Virus record (IMG/VR): IMGVR_UViG_3300032224_000224
Coordinates: 1 to 21,089 of that record
DNA: 21,089 nucleotides
Source: a virus
Strand: one strand, 5' to 3'
Under the pieces are notes generated by a model, which had not been told where the DNA came from, did no database searches, and saw nothing but the letters and a program-made list of their open reading frames with translations. Position numbers and translations under genes: made by a program. Below are positions 20,758 through 21,089 of the stretch, in pieces (within the stretch, counting starts at the first letter, position 1; each line of letters opens with the position of its first letter).

Positions 20758-21089
20758 ATATGTCAGCAAAAGGTCGGCAAGATCTTTGTCGGCATGAAGG
20801 CGTAAGGAAAAAGCCTTATTTAGATTCAATATTGTTATGGACTACCGGAGTTGGTCATTTAATTGCACCGGTTGAGCAACAAAAAATGACGTTAGACCAA
20901 AGGAAGGCAGCTCACGCAGCGCATAACTTACTTTGTCCAGTTGAATGGTTAAGGACTCTTACAGATGCCGAAGTGGATAAGATATTGCAGGATGATCTGG
21001 CACGTTTTGAGCGAGGCGTACTACGTCTTTGCCCTAATAATCTTACTCAAGGGCGGTTTGACGCTTTGGTCAGCTTTGCTTTTAACGCA
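20754..21089 (+). CDS. Endolysin, T4-type GH24 lysozyme (3' end cut by window)
   Basis: An open frame of 112 codons running off the right edge. It cleaves the glycan backbone of peptidoglycan (muramidase). The catalytic block reads HEGVRKKPYLDSILLWTTGV followed by GHL. Counting from the ATG at 20754, E15, D24 and T30 have the same spacing (9 and 6 residues) as the E11-D20-T26 triad of T4 lysozyme, and the histidine five residues after the threonine is also kept. The late motif RFDALVSFAFN is the usual GH24 second signature. No signal or SAR sequence precedes the catalytic Glu, so export should depend on the holin. An alternative start at 20760 loses only two residues. There is no clear Shine-Dalgarno; the ATGA overlap suggests coupling to the holin. 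Confidence 0.93.
   Translation, partial: MNMSAKGRQDLCRHEGVRKKPYLDSILLWTTGVGHLIAPVEQQKMTLDQRKAAHAAHNLLCPVEWLRTLTDAEVDKILQDDLARFERGVLRLCPNNLTQGRFDALVSFAFNA

Overview
This window is a near-gapless block of late genes from a tailed bacteriophage, or from an uncultured viral contig or prophage of that type. All 27 supported genes lie on the plus strand, and most are separated by 0-12 bases or overlap by 1-8 bases (ATGA, TAATG). The gene set points to a podovirus with a P22/SU10-type head and tail: a P22-like portal, an SU10-family (HK97-fold) major capsid protein, a short-tail adaptor, a beta-propeller-like nozzle and a set of ejection proteins. No tape measure or sheath gene is seen. The AT-leaning composition, the tail-fibre domain types and the 3-TM holin resemble aquatic proteobacterial phages. 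The host is probably Gram-negative but cannot be named from the sequence.

Layout: (1) 1-4747, packaging and head: end of the terminase large subunit, portal, a small coupled protein, scaffold and major capsid. (2) 4748-4799, the only real intergenic gap, which holds a strong 11-bp hairpin. (3) 4800-6380: a small unknown protein, a GT-A-type glycosyltransferase and the head-tail adaptor. (4) 6383-10380: tail and fibre-like proteins and the nozzle. One of them is a 301-residue protein built from eleven 20-residue repeats in perfect register, followed by a tail with Trp every 10 residues. (5) 10380-15623: a GNAT-like small protein and four Gly/Ala/Gln-rich proteins that look like the DNA-ejection apparatus (P22 gp7/gp20/gp16 or T7 gp13-gp16 logic). 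(6) 15625-19576: eight short genes that together seem to make a modular tail-fibre or adhesin set, including a polyglycine protein. (7) 19569-21089, lysis: two small membrane proteins, a 3-TM holin and a T4-type GH24 lysozyme cut by the window edge.

The genes read as one transcription unit following virion assembly (packaging, head, neck, tail, ejection, fibres, lysis). No tRNA, integrase, CRISPR array, insertion sequence, reverse transcriptase or minus-strand gene was supported, and no convincing promoter was seen. The features most worth a second look are the exact-period repeat protein, the glycosyltransferase inside the head genes, the C-terminal module shared by two distant fibre genes, the duplicated VDFASELF peptide in the largest ejection protein, and the hairpin after the capsid gene.
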